From Trichostrongylus colubriformis (taxonomy: Eukaryota > Nematoda > Chromadorea > Rhabditida > Trichostrongylidae), in NCBI GenBank assembly GCA_963978905.1, contig OZ022257.1, positions 54,764,873 to 54,828,872 of the forward strand: a stretch of 64,000 nucleotides of DNA, written 5' to 3'. Each line of letters opens with the position of its first letter. The first letter of the stretch is position 1. The notes under the pieces were generated by a model. That model did no database searches. It was not told the origin of the DNA and worked only from the letters and a program-made list of their open reading frames with translations. The translations under genes and the position numbers were made by a program. Shown piece after piece: positions 1-11,500 of the stretch.

Positions 1-1038
1 GTCAAGTGATACTTTTTCTTTTTTCTTTAGGAGGTTACACTGCATCATTATTCCTCCTCATCAATTACATTTTTGTGAGTAGATGGATCTACTGTACGAC
101 TAAGTGCTCCACTCTTTTTGTCTTTGGTCACTTTAACTCAATGCATCCGAGTCTCATTACATCATCTGTTTTGTTTACATAGTTTATTGTTGATTTTATA
201 TGTATATTTATTCCTTCGCATGAGCACACTATTATTAATGAATTTGTAATCGTATCTGTGATTGGTGCATGGTGTTTTAGCGATATTGCGCTGGTATTCT
301 TGGAGCCTGGTGAACACCGTTGAAACACGACGTTTTTGCCCATCAGTTTAGGGTTTAATAAAGTTGTTGTAGACTAGAAACGTAATTATCAAAGTTCAAA
401 TCGCTTTCCCAATGACAGCAGAAAAATCGCCTAGATGAAAGTGCGTGTTGCCATCTATCAGCGCATGTGAGTATATAGATTTTCCTGAAATAGATTTTGA
501 ATCGACCATTAACGTCAATCACAGGCGATTGACATGATGTCATGAAGAGTTCTAGTGATAGTGAAAAATAGTCTCCGTTCCTAGAGTTCCGGCACGATCT
601 CCTTACTTCGAACACAGTCGCACGGGTGATCACTTTTATTGGATCTTTCCTCGCCTACTGTTTGCAATGCTCCGTGTTCTGTGATCCTCTCACCTCAAGA
701 CATCAGTGATTAGCTGACCCCCACGGGTTTTCTCGTCAGCTGTTTGCCTCTGTCGTCACACCGGAAACCTTGGTAGGCTCTTACGTAGGCGCATTATTAT
801 TATGTGTGATTATCTTATGTGTAATCGGAGTTTATCGCTAAGACGATTGTGACGTTCAAGAGATACCGCGCAACACTGAGCTGCAGTGCTTCAAGACTTG
901 AGTTGAAATTAAATTTTATCTCATACAGCAATTAGTAGTGTGCCTATATGGAAGGTTCGCTTGCATTAGATCGTTATAGTTTTGACTAAGGCGCTGTGAT
1001 TTCCGAGCATAGTGTAATTCAGAGGGGCATCTGTGTTA
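1..1038. other. No gene identified
   Basis: No FN3, PTP or other recognisable exon, tRNA or large repeat. A 92-codon minus-strand frame (355-633) ends NYVSSLQQLY but has no supporting context, and the dep-1 C-terminus is at 2598. Confidence 0.5.
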
Positions 1039-1653
1039 TACAGGGGGTGCCAAAAAAGTAATTTTGCTCATGGCCCACACCGCTCATTGCACTAAACATA
1101 GGGAAACGAATGAGATAAAGGGTTATGTTGTTCGTTCGGTGTTTTAGTTCTTGACGTTCCATGTACCCCATTGTACATGCAAAAAATAAATAAATAAAAG
1201 TACTGAGGCGGAGTATTCCCGAAGTGTTCTTCTAAAAGTAGAGTTAAGCTGTGGCTCAATACGTTCACCTCCATAAAAATATGGAGCCTCCAGTCGGCGC
1301 AGTCGGGTTTCAGAGCACCTACGGTATCAAGGTTTGCCTATAACAGTGGAGCCAGGTTCCTTGGTAGGTCTTTACTGGGAAGCTTCCTATGTAGGTACTT
1401 CGGTTCTTGAAAGTCACTGAGCCCCTGCTGCTCGGACAAGGCTGCTATGATCCGAAGTGTCATTTGTCATACCTCAACCTCCCCCCCCCCCCGGAGGGGT
1501 TTCAATGGTAATGGCACGTTTTGTAGGGAGTATAGTGATAAAGTGAGGTCTGCTTTAGACTTTAGTGATGAAAATACCTCGTCAGAATTCGCTGATTGAA
1601 TAAAGTAGAGTTGAATGTGAAGGAGACAAATTACTTTTTTGGCACTCCCTGTA
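1039..1653. mobile_element. Tc1/mariner-type MITE (615 bp)
   Basis: Inverted termini: TACAGGGGGTGCCAAAAAAG at 1039 and its near-complement ..CTTTTTTGGCACTCCCTGTA ending at 1653. TA at both ends fits the TA target used by the Tc1/mariner superfamily. There is no intact transposase; a 60-codon minus-strand frame inside (MEVNVLSHSLTLLLEEH) may be a remnant. A C12 tract lies within. Confidence 0.75.
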
Positions 1654-2072
1654 GTGTATCGCACCGAATGTTCCTATTATGATCTCTGAGCTTTGGGCTG
1701 ACGCCGGAGCTCCTTCCCTACAGCAAACATTGTTTTGACCTAGTGGTGTTTTTCAGATATTACGGAATCACATGAAGCCAATTCACTAGAATTTTGTTTG
1801 GTGTAGCTGGTGCAGTACGGTGGTTGTTCTACAACACACGTTGCACCTTCCAACTTATACTGCTCCATTTTAAGTTCTAATGAAGCACTAAAAATGCAGC
1901 TTGGAAAATTTACTTGTAAGCAGTGTACTGTCAAAGATATCATTTCTGATATCGCCCCAAAACTGGATGGAACGCTTCGACCCCCATTTAGCTGTTTTGT
2001 GTGCAACGAATTTTATCGTTCATTTAGTGATAATATTGATAATAACGATCGAGAAAGTCATGACCTGTGGTC
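1654..2072. other. No gene identified
   Basis: Overlapping frames of about 100 codons occur on both strands (1740-2121), but none shows a recognisable domain or good splice signals. They probably reflect locally low stop density. Confidence 0.4.
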
Positions 2073-2242
2073 GATGTCAGACTTTGCAGCGTCGCGGAAT
2101 TACAAAATTGCTTTTTCATAGTATCGCGACTTTTTACACTCGTAGACGCAACGATACAGCATCCCAAATCCGCGGAATCGCGTGTGAAAGTGCGATGCCG
2201 CGGAATAACAGAATCGCAAAATTGTGAACTCTGATGTCGGCC
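2073..2242. mobile_element. MITE family A, copy 1
   Basis: Inverted termini of the type gatgtcagactttgc.. / ..ctctgatgtcggcc with internal gtgaaagtgcgatgccgcgg. This is the shared signature of a family found at least seven times in the window. No coding capacity. Confidence 0.75.
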
Positions 2243-2276
2243 TATCACATCATTGTGAAAATACAATTTAATAATT

Positions 2277-2282
2277 TTTATT
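2277..2282 (-). promoter_or_regulatory. Possible poly(A) signal of dep-1
   Basis: AATAAA on the minus strand, about 316 nt beyond the dep-1 stop codon and just before a MITE copy at 2073-2242. It is the only canonical hexamer I noticed between the stop and that repeat. The position fits a 3' UTR, but the hexamer is common in AT-rich DNA. Confidence 0.35.
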
Positions 2283-2597
2283 TATATTTAAAGGCACTGA
2301 ATATACATACATTACATGTACATTGCAAAGCGAACCGATCAATAAACTCTTTAAAAAATCTACGATACCTAATAATAAAGAACCCGTAAATGATTTCAAT
2401 CATATCATCGTTATATATATTGATTGAGGTGAACTGTGTGCGAAAGCGTACGCGCGCGCTGGTACAGTTACAGGTGAATGGACCGAGAAACCCGTCGGAA
2501 AGAGCAATAATAAATAATCATTGAAGAGCGCGCTTGGACAACTGAAAGGCTTAAAAGTGTGTAGATCGTGATGGAAAAATGCGTGGGAGAGGATTAG

Positions 2598-5500
2598 CTA
2601 GAAGTCGGATTCGGCTATGGTGTCATCGTCTTCGAATACTGGATTCTGATGCAGTTCGGTAGCTATCCCTGAGCGTTCCGAAGCGAGTGATTCGATTGCG
2701 TGAAGGATACAATGATGGATGAAGATGTATTGTTGCTGAAAAGGGAATAGCATCAAATTTAGCTACATAATGACGAAGTCATCAATTTCTATTCATCTCG
2801 GCGCCTCGTTCCCATTCGATTTCCATCTAAGGACATACATCACTTGCATCAGCTCCCTGCTCATCTAAATTCTGTACAGCTTGACAGATTCAGGTGAACA
2901 AGTAATGAGGGCATTAAAAGAATAACATAAAAATTATATTCAGCCAAAATGCTGCTTCTCTGACTTCACTATCTATCACCTGATGCTTTTGAATGAAGAG
3001 TTGCCATAATTAGTGTCAACTGTTTCAGGGAGTTAACGCCGCTCCACCCTCCAGTAAGGGCCGCTCCGTGGGCTGAGGCTATAGTCACATAATTTTTCGC
3101 ATGTTTTCAACCTCTTGTCTTGGATTTGAACCAACTTACAAGGAAAGGCTCCCGGGTCACCGTGGCCATTCAAGATGAGTTGTATATCTTCCTATGCAGT
3201 TTTGAACGGGGATCTCAAATCTGCCCTCCAAATCTGCTAAACGATTCTGGAAAGGAAGTTACGGAGGCCTGAAAGTCCTGAAAGATACGGCGCAAAGCGC
3301 AGGTGCTGGCCGTATATGGCTCGAGAACTAACGCTGGCAGTGGTTGGATGGAGCAGCTGGTAGTGTGGCGGGCTACAAATTGGGGCATGAGGGTTCGAAT
3401 CCCTGATGCATTTGCTAGTTTTGCTTTTGCTTTGAGTGTTTTCTAAACGCTTGCGAAACGCTTTTACGCTTCATCAAAGCATCCCGTGCCCCCCACTAAT
3501 GAGTAATCTGTTATTGGTTCTTTCCTGCATAATTGAACATTCTGCCCATCTTTTTTACCCTATTGTTCTTCGATTGTGAGGAATTTGGCGTTGTTGCGTA
3601 AAATGACTATGATATTCGTGTTCAGGGGCGCGAATTACCCCTCTGTGCAAATTTTCAGCCAAATCGAGTTTTTGGCCCAACTTCGGAAAATTGGGGGTGC
3701 GGGGGGATAAGTAGTAGTTTTTGAATTTTTTTCTACAAAAAATCATGCAACCTGAACAAAGGTAATCTAGACATATCTATTACAGATGCTCATGACAAAT
3801 ATGGACGTCAAATAACGGCATTTTCCCGGCAAGGGTCAACGACTTCTCCTTCGTTGAATGGGCTGCCAGCCAATAGCCCATGAATTTTTCCGAAATGCGG
3901 TCAACTTCTCGAATTGGCTAAAAGCTTGTACAGTGGGGAAATTTGGTCCCATAAAAACGAAAATGGATCTGATTTTTCGCGAAAACGTCTGGCTCGCGCG
4001 CCATAGACTTCCGAACGTACCCTGTAATAGACCTGTAGATTCATGAAACGCTCCGTAACTCCGCTCCCTGGCCGTTCAAAATCAATTGTGTACGTTTCTA
4101 TGTAGTTTTAAACGGGGATCTCAATTCTGCTCTCCAAATCTGCTAAACGATTCTGGGAGTGAAGTTATGGAGGTTTTTCTGAACAAATAATACTATTACG
4201 CGGTAAGTTTGGGAGTCCATAGCGCGCGAGCCAGTCGCTCTCGTGCAGAACCAGTGTGTTTTTCGTTTTCAGGAAATAATATTATCCCAAGGAAGAGGTT
4301 TTTAGCCAATTCGAGAAGTTGACCGCATTTCGGAAAAATTCATGGGCTATTGGCTGGCAGCCCATTCAACGAAGGAGAAGTCGTTGACCCTTGCCGGGAA
4401 AATGCCGTTATTTGACGCCTGTTACGTCCATATTTGTCATGAGCATCTGTAATAGATATGTCTAGATTACCTTTGTTCAGGTTGCATGATTTTTTGTAGA
4501 AAAAATTCAAAAACTACTACTTATCCCCCCGCACCCCCAATTTTCCGAAGTTGGGCCAAAAACTCGATTTGGCTGAAAATTTGCACAGAGGGGTAATTCG
4601 CGCCCCTGAACACGAATATCATAGTCATTTTACGCAACAACGCCAAATTCCTCACAATCGAAGAACAATAGGGTAAAAAAGATGGGCAGAATGTTCAATT
4701 ATGCAGGAAAGAACCAATAACAGATTACTCATTAGTGGGGGGCACGGGATGCTTTGATGAAGCGTAAAAGCGTTTTGCAAGCGTTTAGAAAACACCCAAA
4801 GCAAAAGCAAAACTAGCAAATGCATCAAGGATTCGAACCCTCATGCCCCATTTTATAGCCCGTTACACTACCAGCTGCTCCATCCAACCACTGCCAGCAT
4901 TGGTTTTCGAGCCATATACGACCAGCACCTGCGCTTTGCGCCGTATCTTTCAGGACTTTCAGGCCTCCGTAACTTCCTTTTCAGAATCGTTTAGCAGATT
5001 TGGAGGGCAGATTTGAGATCCCCGTTCGAAACTGCATAGGAGGACATACAACTCATCTTGAATGGCCACGGTGACCCGGGAGCCTTTCCTTGTTAGCAAA
5101 AATAGTAGACCAAATATAAAAAATACAGTCTTTCCAGGGTCGGTGGAATAACCTCTAATCACGGTTCTGACTTCCAACACGCTTCCCTGAAGCGATTAAG
5201 CAACTATTTTGAAGCAATACTTTAGTATACCGCTGCTTGACCGGATGCTCACGGTGGACGCTGCGGTGACGTCAGGAGGTTTACCCAGTCTATCTATCAA
5301 TCGTCAAACGATTTGTTACTTTTTGCATGGTTAGCCCTATATAGGTGAGTGCTGTAGTCCTCGTGGCTGAATTATAGAGTTTCCATGTGGGTTAGGCATA
5401 TTGGATGGGACGGTTATATTTGCTTCTACTTAATTAAATTAATTTAGCTCTCCTTGAATGCTGATATGATAGGGTGTCCCCCTCTGTATAACAGATTATG

Positions 5501-8500
5501 AGTCTTCTTGATCTCTGAATTTTTGAAATTAAAATTTTCATATTACATTGTGGTATACGTTACACATCTGCGCGGGATGAATGAGTCCTCACTGTCTATT
5601 GTTCGGCTGTAATTAATTCCAGTGTTTTTTATTGGGTCAAAAAACCTTTCCTAAATTTTCATTCTAGTTAATTCAATAACCTTCTTTATGGATCTATGAG
5701 TTTCCTGCAGAAGCAGAGGAGATAATTTATTCACAGATAAGGGTTTAACAATGGCGCACAGCTTTCTCCTTCTCTGAGACTCTTTGGGAGAGGGAAAGAG
5801 TGGTGGTCGTTCAGCAGCTGGAGAATGTTTTCTCCGAGTGGAGTGGGACATATCAAGCACCTTCCGTGCGTCATGTCTCCTCGAATACATAATCAGGCTG
5901 CCTACGACGGCGACGACGAGTTGGTCATCCGCCCACCTAAGTACTCGCCTCACAAATTCACTCAGACATTCGTAACGTTGTGTGAAACCCACGTACTTTC
6001 ATGAATGTAGTAGTAGTACACTACAAAAAGAGGACGTTTTCTTGGGATGCAAATTGAGCATTGTACCCAAGTTCATGTGTCTTAAATAGAGACTCGAACG
6101 CAAATAAACCCACGCACTTCATTTTGAACCATATGACATCGTTCATATCGCATTTCGTGCACAATTCCAAATACGTCAATAGGCCGATCGATTTGAATTG
6201 TTTGTAGAAGGCGATCGATTGCTATGAATGTACCTGATCTCCCGACTCCAGCACTGAAAAAAGTCAACTTCGATTTTAATTCGAGATGTAGCCTGGGTGG
6301 ACACACATGCTGTGAGAATGCCTTATAAAGAAGTGCTTACCTGCAGTGGACAATTGTTGGTTTGTTCATCGCAGAATGTGGTATCCGTGAGCGGAACATT
6401 AAAGCAAATCTATAAATAGACCACTTCAAAGAGGTGGAACACTCAGAGCAATTCCGATTATTTTATGGATTATGGGTTACAGCTCAAGGAAGTGGAACAC
6501 TCAAAGCGATTCCGCTCATTTTATGGGTTATGGGTTACAGTGCTACCAGAAACCTCAGATTACGTTCTCTCCACTTCTTACTCCATCCAAAAATAGCTGA
6601 CAATATCAAGTAAACAAAAATTTATTTATGTTAATCGGAGCTCACCGAATAATTCCCTGTGGATGGTCAGGGACTCCAAAGTCAGGCCATGCCATATAGT
6701 GGAAGTGCCATATGATTCGAGGTGGCGATGAATCGTGTACTTTCTTCAAACGGAGCTCACGTATAGTACAATCTTCAAAAGGGGTTTCGCTGAGCAGAGT
6801 CACCTAAATGATGAAATTATGTGGAAGCAGTAAGGGAGCACGGCTTATTCTGGATCTACCTCTATATCGGAATAGACCACACTCGAATGTTCCGCATCAG
6901 GCCAATATTGATGGCACTTATCACGTCCTTTCTCAACACATTTCGTCAACGCAATAATAGCTGGACAGCATTGTTCCCATGCCATCTGAAAAGAAGGGTG
7001 AAATTTCATCCAAATTCTCGTAAAGGGCACTTCTTCACTAACCTGCCAGAAGGCGTCTCTTGTTGTGGGCAACGGGCCCTGAGCAGCGATAAATTCTCGT
7101 CTTGATGAGTATCCCTAAGCAAGAAAAGGTCTGAGGATTCTGGCGAACAAATACAAAGTTGTAACGAGCAAATTACCGGCATGAAGTTTGCGTTGACATA
7201 GTCATCACCTTCATGATCACCCGCTTGCATCAATCGGACACGGGAATGATCATATGGGAGGATATTGGTGAATCTGAAAGGAAAGGCTGAAATCCCTATG
7301 GACAACGGAGTTTCATAGGCTTTGAATCCTACCTATTCTTTGGTTTATTCGCGGGTAATTCGGCTGCCGTATAGGATTGCCCGCAACCCACGTTTCGTAG
7401 AATCTGCAAATGACAAGGGTAGTCAGCTTTTCGTTCCATTCATCACTTCGACCGCCTCAAAGAGAAATTCCTGGTACCTCATATTCTTCGGAAAAGCGGA
7501 AATCGGAATCAGCAGCCATCATACGGACGTGTTCAGCGAAATCCGCAATTTTCACAGGACGGCTGGAAATGTTGAGATGTCAATATGTAGAAGTGAGTGA
7601 ATCCAATGACTAACAAAGAGAAATGAGATGCTTGAAAACTATTTCTATTGGGAGATTTGACCGCTTCAGGGTGAAAAGCCTCTTTATCAGCTTCAGTTTA
7701 TTCAAAGGGTCCATTGGGGCACTGGCTCGCTAGAGGTCGAAGTAACACATCCAAGAAAATGCAGCGCGCTCTATCACTCAGGTCGCGGAGAGCTTCGCTT
7801 AAGAGTAACATAATTATTGGAAAGACTCAGACAAACGATGAAGAATGAAAGGATGAAGCATTTGGCGATGACTGCCTCTTAGTGGGATGCGCCGGGCATT
7901 CTGATTTCATTCAGGATGGTTTTTTTAGTGCGACTTGGCCTATACAGTAGCGTGCGAAGGCAAGCCGAAGTGTAAATCAGCTTTCGTCCTTCCAGACGAT
8001 TCATCATCGTCAGTCTCGAAGGCGTGGAAGGCACGGTTAGCATGAGAGGGCGATTCAGGATTTGGTCCTCGGGTCGTGCTGACTAAGAGGCGCCTGGTGC
8101 CCCTGGTCACTGTACCCCTCATAGCAGTATTTGCCCACTGCTCACCTCTTGTTGGTATTGACACCCGTGATGACCGTGTACAATGGAGTTTTGTGGATTG
8201 GACCACTTGGAAGTCGTTCCAAGCGGTGATCAACTCCTGTTCGCTCTCTCAGACTGCGACAGCTGAAAAGGATAATATACTAACGTTCTTATGTCCCAAA
8301 AAGTGTGTTTGAGGCATGTTTACCGCCGATGATGTCCAAATGAAGGTTGAAGATGAGCTTGTTGGTTCGGGATTTCGCCGTTATGCATGGTACCGTCAAG
8401 CCCCAACTTGGCTAGACAGTCTGCTGCTCGCTCTGCCATTATCATTTTGAGTGCTGCCCACTGGGATTCTTTTGATGAAGCGTATGCTGCTCTGAAAAAT

Positions 8501-11500
8501 CTCGATATCGTGAAATTAGAGCAGATATTCAAGTGATAGAAAATCTGCCATGGTTGTGGGCGGCCGGTGCAGAACTTGGCTACCACTCGTTTTACAGAAA
8601 GTTGTTTGTTGCATTCTGATGATAAGAAAGTGCAAAATATGAATGCATGCACAAGAGCATCAATCCATTTGGGAAGAAGTGGAGGTATCAAAGTAAAGCC
8701 GGTGTCATATTTCATGACTTCGCCAACCGGCAACTTTGCAACCTGCAGTTTTGCATTCGAGATTGAAATTGCAAAGCTGCAGTTTTGCAGCGTCAGCATG
8801 AAGACGATCATCAGAAAGTACCATTCGAAAAAGAGGAAGGGACAATCATAAAGCAAGAGCAACTCTTTTATCGGATGTATAAAAAAAAGATGTATGGCTA
8901 AAAAATAGCCACCTTACTCGGAGAAAGACGCGCTTGCGGTTCACCCGTATGAAGTACACAAAGAACGAAGTACAAGAATACTATGGAAAAAAGTGCCAGT
9001 TAAAAGCTGGGAAGGGTACCCATGAAAGTACCCACTAAGCGTCACACGCTTGCTATTTTGTGGATACGTTCCTCTCTGAACATTATGTTTATGACATCCG
9101 GCCAAGACACATCTAGTCAACTTGATTACTGAAGCAACCAAATAACTCAGTATGATGTTTGACTAGTGAGCTATAGATAGCATCGAAGCGATTGCAATTT
9201 GCATCGCTTCCCACCAAATTCAGTGCATAAGCGTGGGGCAGCAGAAATACGTAGAGAGTGGGGAGGATGTTTGTTCCATCCAAGGAGGCGGGGGTAAATG
9301 TGCTAGATAAGTATGCGCTCCAAGCACGTCTTTTAGACGGAGAATCGAAGGAGGACATCGATCTCAATAAGCACTTCAGAACGTATTGCTGCTCATCTCC
9401 AGAATGCCCATCAAAAGGCTATACGAAGTGCTGAATGTGTACTTACATTCGAATGCTTCTGCGATGAGAATGAAGGAAGAAGAGATAGAAAAGTAGCACA
9501 CAGGGAGGTGTAATGCTTCTGCGTTGTTGCGGCTTTCTATGCACTTGTTGTAATGTCATTCGAAGGAAGTGGAGCTCTAGAACGGATTAAGAAGCACGTT
9601 CTTGGGAAGCTGCGATTCATTTAGAATTCTCAGAAGTCTGGCGGACTGCTGATGGCGGACCAAAGTGACTTTTGATGTCAACGGTGTTCATTTCCGGAAT
9701 TGTGCTATTTTTTGTCATCTTTTCATCGTTCTTTTTTGTGGTAATTTGGCTTTTTCCCGAGCAAAAGCAGACCGAAGCCTCAGGAAGTCACGTCGAGGGT
9801 ATTCATCATGGGCGTGTCAAAGATAAGCAGAGCTCGGAAAGTGGATTCGAAATCTGCGAAAAAACGCCGCAAGAGGAATAAAGGCGAGCAAGTGGAGTAT
9901 TTACCAACTGCAGAGTCTCCTCATAACCGTTTGCAGCGTTGATGATCAAAAACCGGTGAGGTAGTTCTCACTCTTCCAAAGACTTCTATCAAAACTTCTA
10001 TTCTTATGGCTTGGTGGCAGAGCTACCAGGTGTCAAGCATCGTTCTGGAGGAAATTTTTGGGTATTCCAACCCCCCCCCCTTCCTTCTCGAAAGTTCATC
10101 ACACGACTTTTTCGGGAACGGTCTTCCCCACCGTCCAGCCCTCAAATTAGTGCCGGGTGGTGTTGGGTGGTGGAGGAAATGGGGGTGGAGGAAAGCATGA
10201 GACGGGTGTATAAACTGACAATCAATCAAACAAATTGCAACATTGCTTTCTACGACTACTCTCGACAATCAGCCAAAATACAACCCCTCTACCGAAAATT
10301 CCCTCATAAACTCTCTACCTTAATGGCATTTGAGGCGCGATTATGGTGATGAACAGTGACAAACACTTCCAAATGCCTTCATCCCTTCTCAAGAATCTAT
10401 TCGTAATTTCTCGTAGAAAAATGCTTTTCTACAGTAGACGTTTGAACATTTCGGAGAGTGCGGAAGTTCGGTAAAATCCCATAACAATCCCATAGCAAGG
10501 TGTATCAGCTTAACGTCCATCGCTACCTACCCTACAGAGATGTGATGTGAGAAGTGTTGTGCTGTCGAAGTGTTAAAAGATACGGCCGAAATCCAATCTA
10601 AAGCTTCTCGTGGGCAAGATAAACTGAAGGGATGAGGCAGGCTTACTCTTGCTGATGTCAGCAAGCCGATTTGTGTTGATGCAGTTGAATTGTGATGATA
10701 ATTAATAACGGTTGCAACAGTGATCGCCGTCTTACAGACCTATGGAATCATGCAATTATCGCACGAAACTTCGAAGATGAAATGTGAAGTGTTTCAAGAA
10801 TTTGGTCTCAGACACTATTTGGTCACACATTCTCAACTGGAATGTCATTGTTGTTATTCCAAGGGCAATTAAGTTGGGAGCTAACATTCATATTCCATGG
10901 TTTGGAATGGATGGAATTTATAACAAAACGCGTTTCAAATATTTGTAAAGTTGGCCTTTGTTCAGCTTCCACTTCCTTTTATAAGACTCCATACCTATAT
11001 GACCGTCTAGGTTTAGGGCTCTGATCTGAAACCTCCATAACGCCCGCTTCCACCACTCATGGCATCGGGGGAGATATTTGGGTGTACTGTATAATGGCGC
11101 TTGCTGTTTAGGGTCCCACTAAACAGTTTTTTGCACGAATCTCCATGAATGGAGCTCCTCGTCGCTCCAAGAAAGCCCTACCTCGTCGCAGAATGCTGAT
11201 TGTCTTGTGAGCACGCTACTTGCTGTGCATGACCGCCACACATTACAGATTCACGTGGTTCTGCCGATAGGTAGGCAGCAAACATGATCGCAAAAGTTTT
11301 TTTGTCAGCCGCGGTATTACTTAGCATCTCTATCTTTGTTTCTGACAATTAGTCAGACACCCTCGTAGCACCTTCAAGACTTGGTTCGATCAGGAGAGTC
11401 GAATTCGAGCCGATCCCTTCAGTCAAATTCGAGCCGACCCCCTCTTCTTTTGAAGTCTCTTCATCGGGTGAGGATCCTAGCAGAGGGAAAAGCGTTGAAC

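Larger units (their letters stand above)
3138..5093. repeat. 2-kb palindrome (inverted repeat, arms about 790 bp)
   Basis: Left arm 3138-3923 is the near-perfect reverse complement of right arm 4299-5093, around a 375-bp spacer. Landmarks: ..aaggctcccgggtcacc.. at 3143 against ..ggtgacccgggagcctt.. near 5070, and the block around ..gccaatagcccatgaat.. in both arms. The spacer (about 4055-4175) holds a third, direct, diverged copy of the outer-arm segment 3158-3270. Each arm carries a tRNA-like sequence. It lies wholly inside the last dep-1 intron. No transposase reading frame is seen. Confidence 0.9.
2736..6117 (-). other. Last intron of dep-1 (3.4 kb)
   Basis: Lies between the exon carrying the PTP signature and the C-terminal exon. 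More than half is taken up by the large palindrome 3138-5093, listed separately. The remainder (2736-3137 and 5094-6117) shows no exon or RNA gene that I can support. Confidence 0.8.
2598..7562 (-). other. dep-1: Exons encoding the cytoplasmic PTP domain and C-terminus
   Basis: Ten exons on the minus strand: 7562-7478, 7403-7333, 7273-7177, 7114-7043, 6985-6860, 6803-6646, 6409-6341, 6253-6118 and 2735-2598, preceded directly by the transmembrane exon at 16389-16272 (the tenth). Motifs in order: KIADFAEHV (domain entry), [13 protein letters not shown] (phosphotyrosine-recognition loop, with Phe where the family usually has Tyr), [22 protein letters not shown], the WPD loop (general acid Asp near residue 1111), [16 protein letters not shown] (the exon junction falls inside the Ser after the catalytic Cys), and VQNEQQYIF. 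The last exon is separated by a 3.4-kb intron. It gives [16 protein letters not shown] and ends in a 28-residue tail closing TIAESDF. All expected catalytic residues are present, so the enzyme should be active. Confidence 0.95.

Noticed and set aside
355..633. Frame ending NYVSSLQQLY as a possible dep-1 C-terminus
   Set aside because: The dep-1 stop codon is at 2598-2600 in the exon with the Q-loop; no splice path is needed further left.
5651..5992. 113-codon minus-strand frame as a candidate last PTP exon
   Set aside because: It lacks the Q-loop continuation; the exon at 2735-2598 (QQYIFIHHC..) fits motif and phase.
8320..8862. 180-codon minus-strand frame with a hydrophobic start ([18 protein letters not shown])
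   Set aside because: Length is within chance expectation for 64 kb, the hydrophobic start is in a segment with internal ctgcaaaactgcag-type repeats, and there is no recognisable domain. Kept only as a note in case of transcript support.
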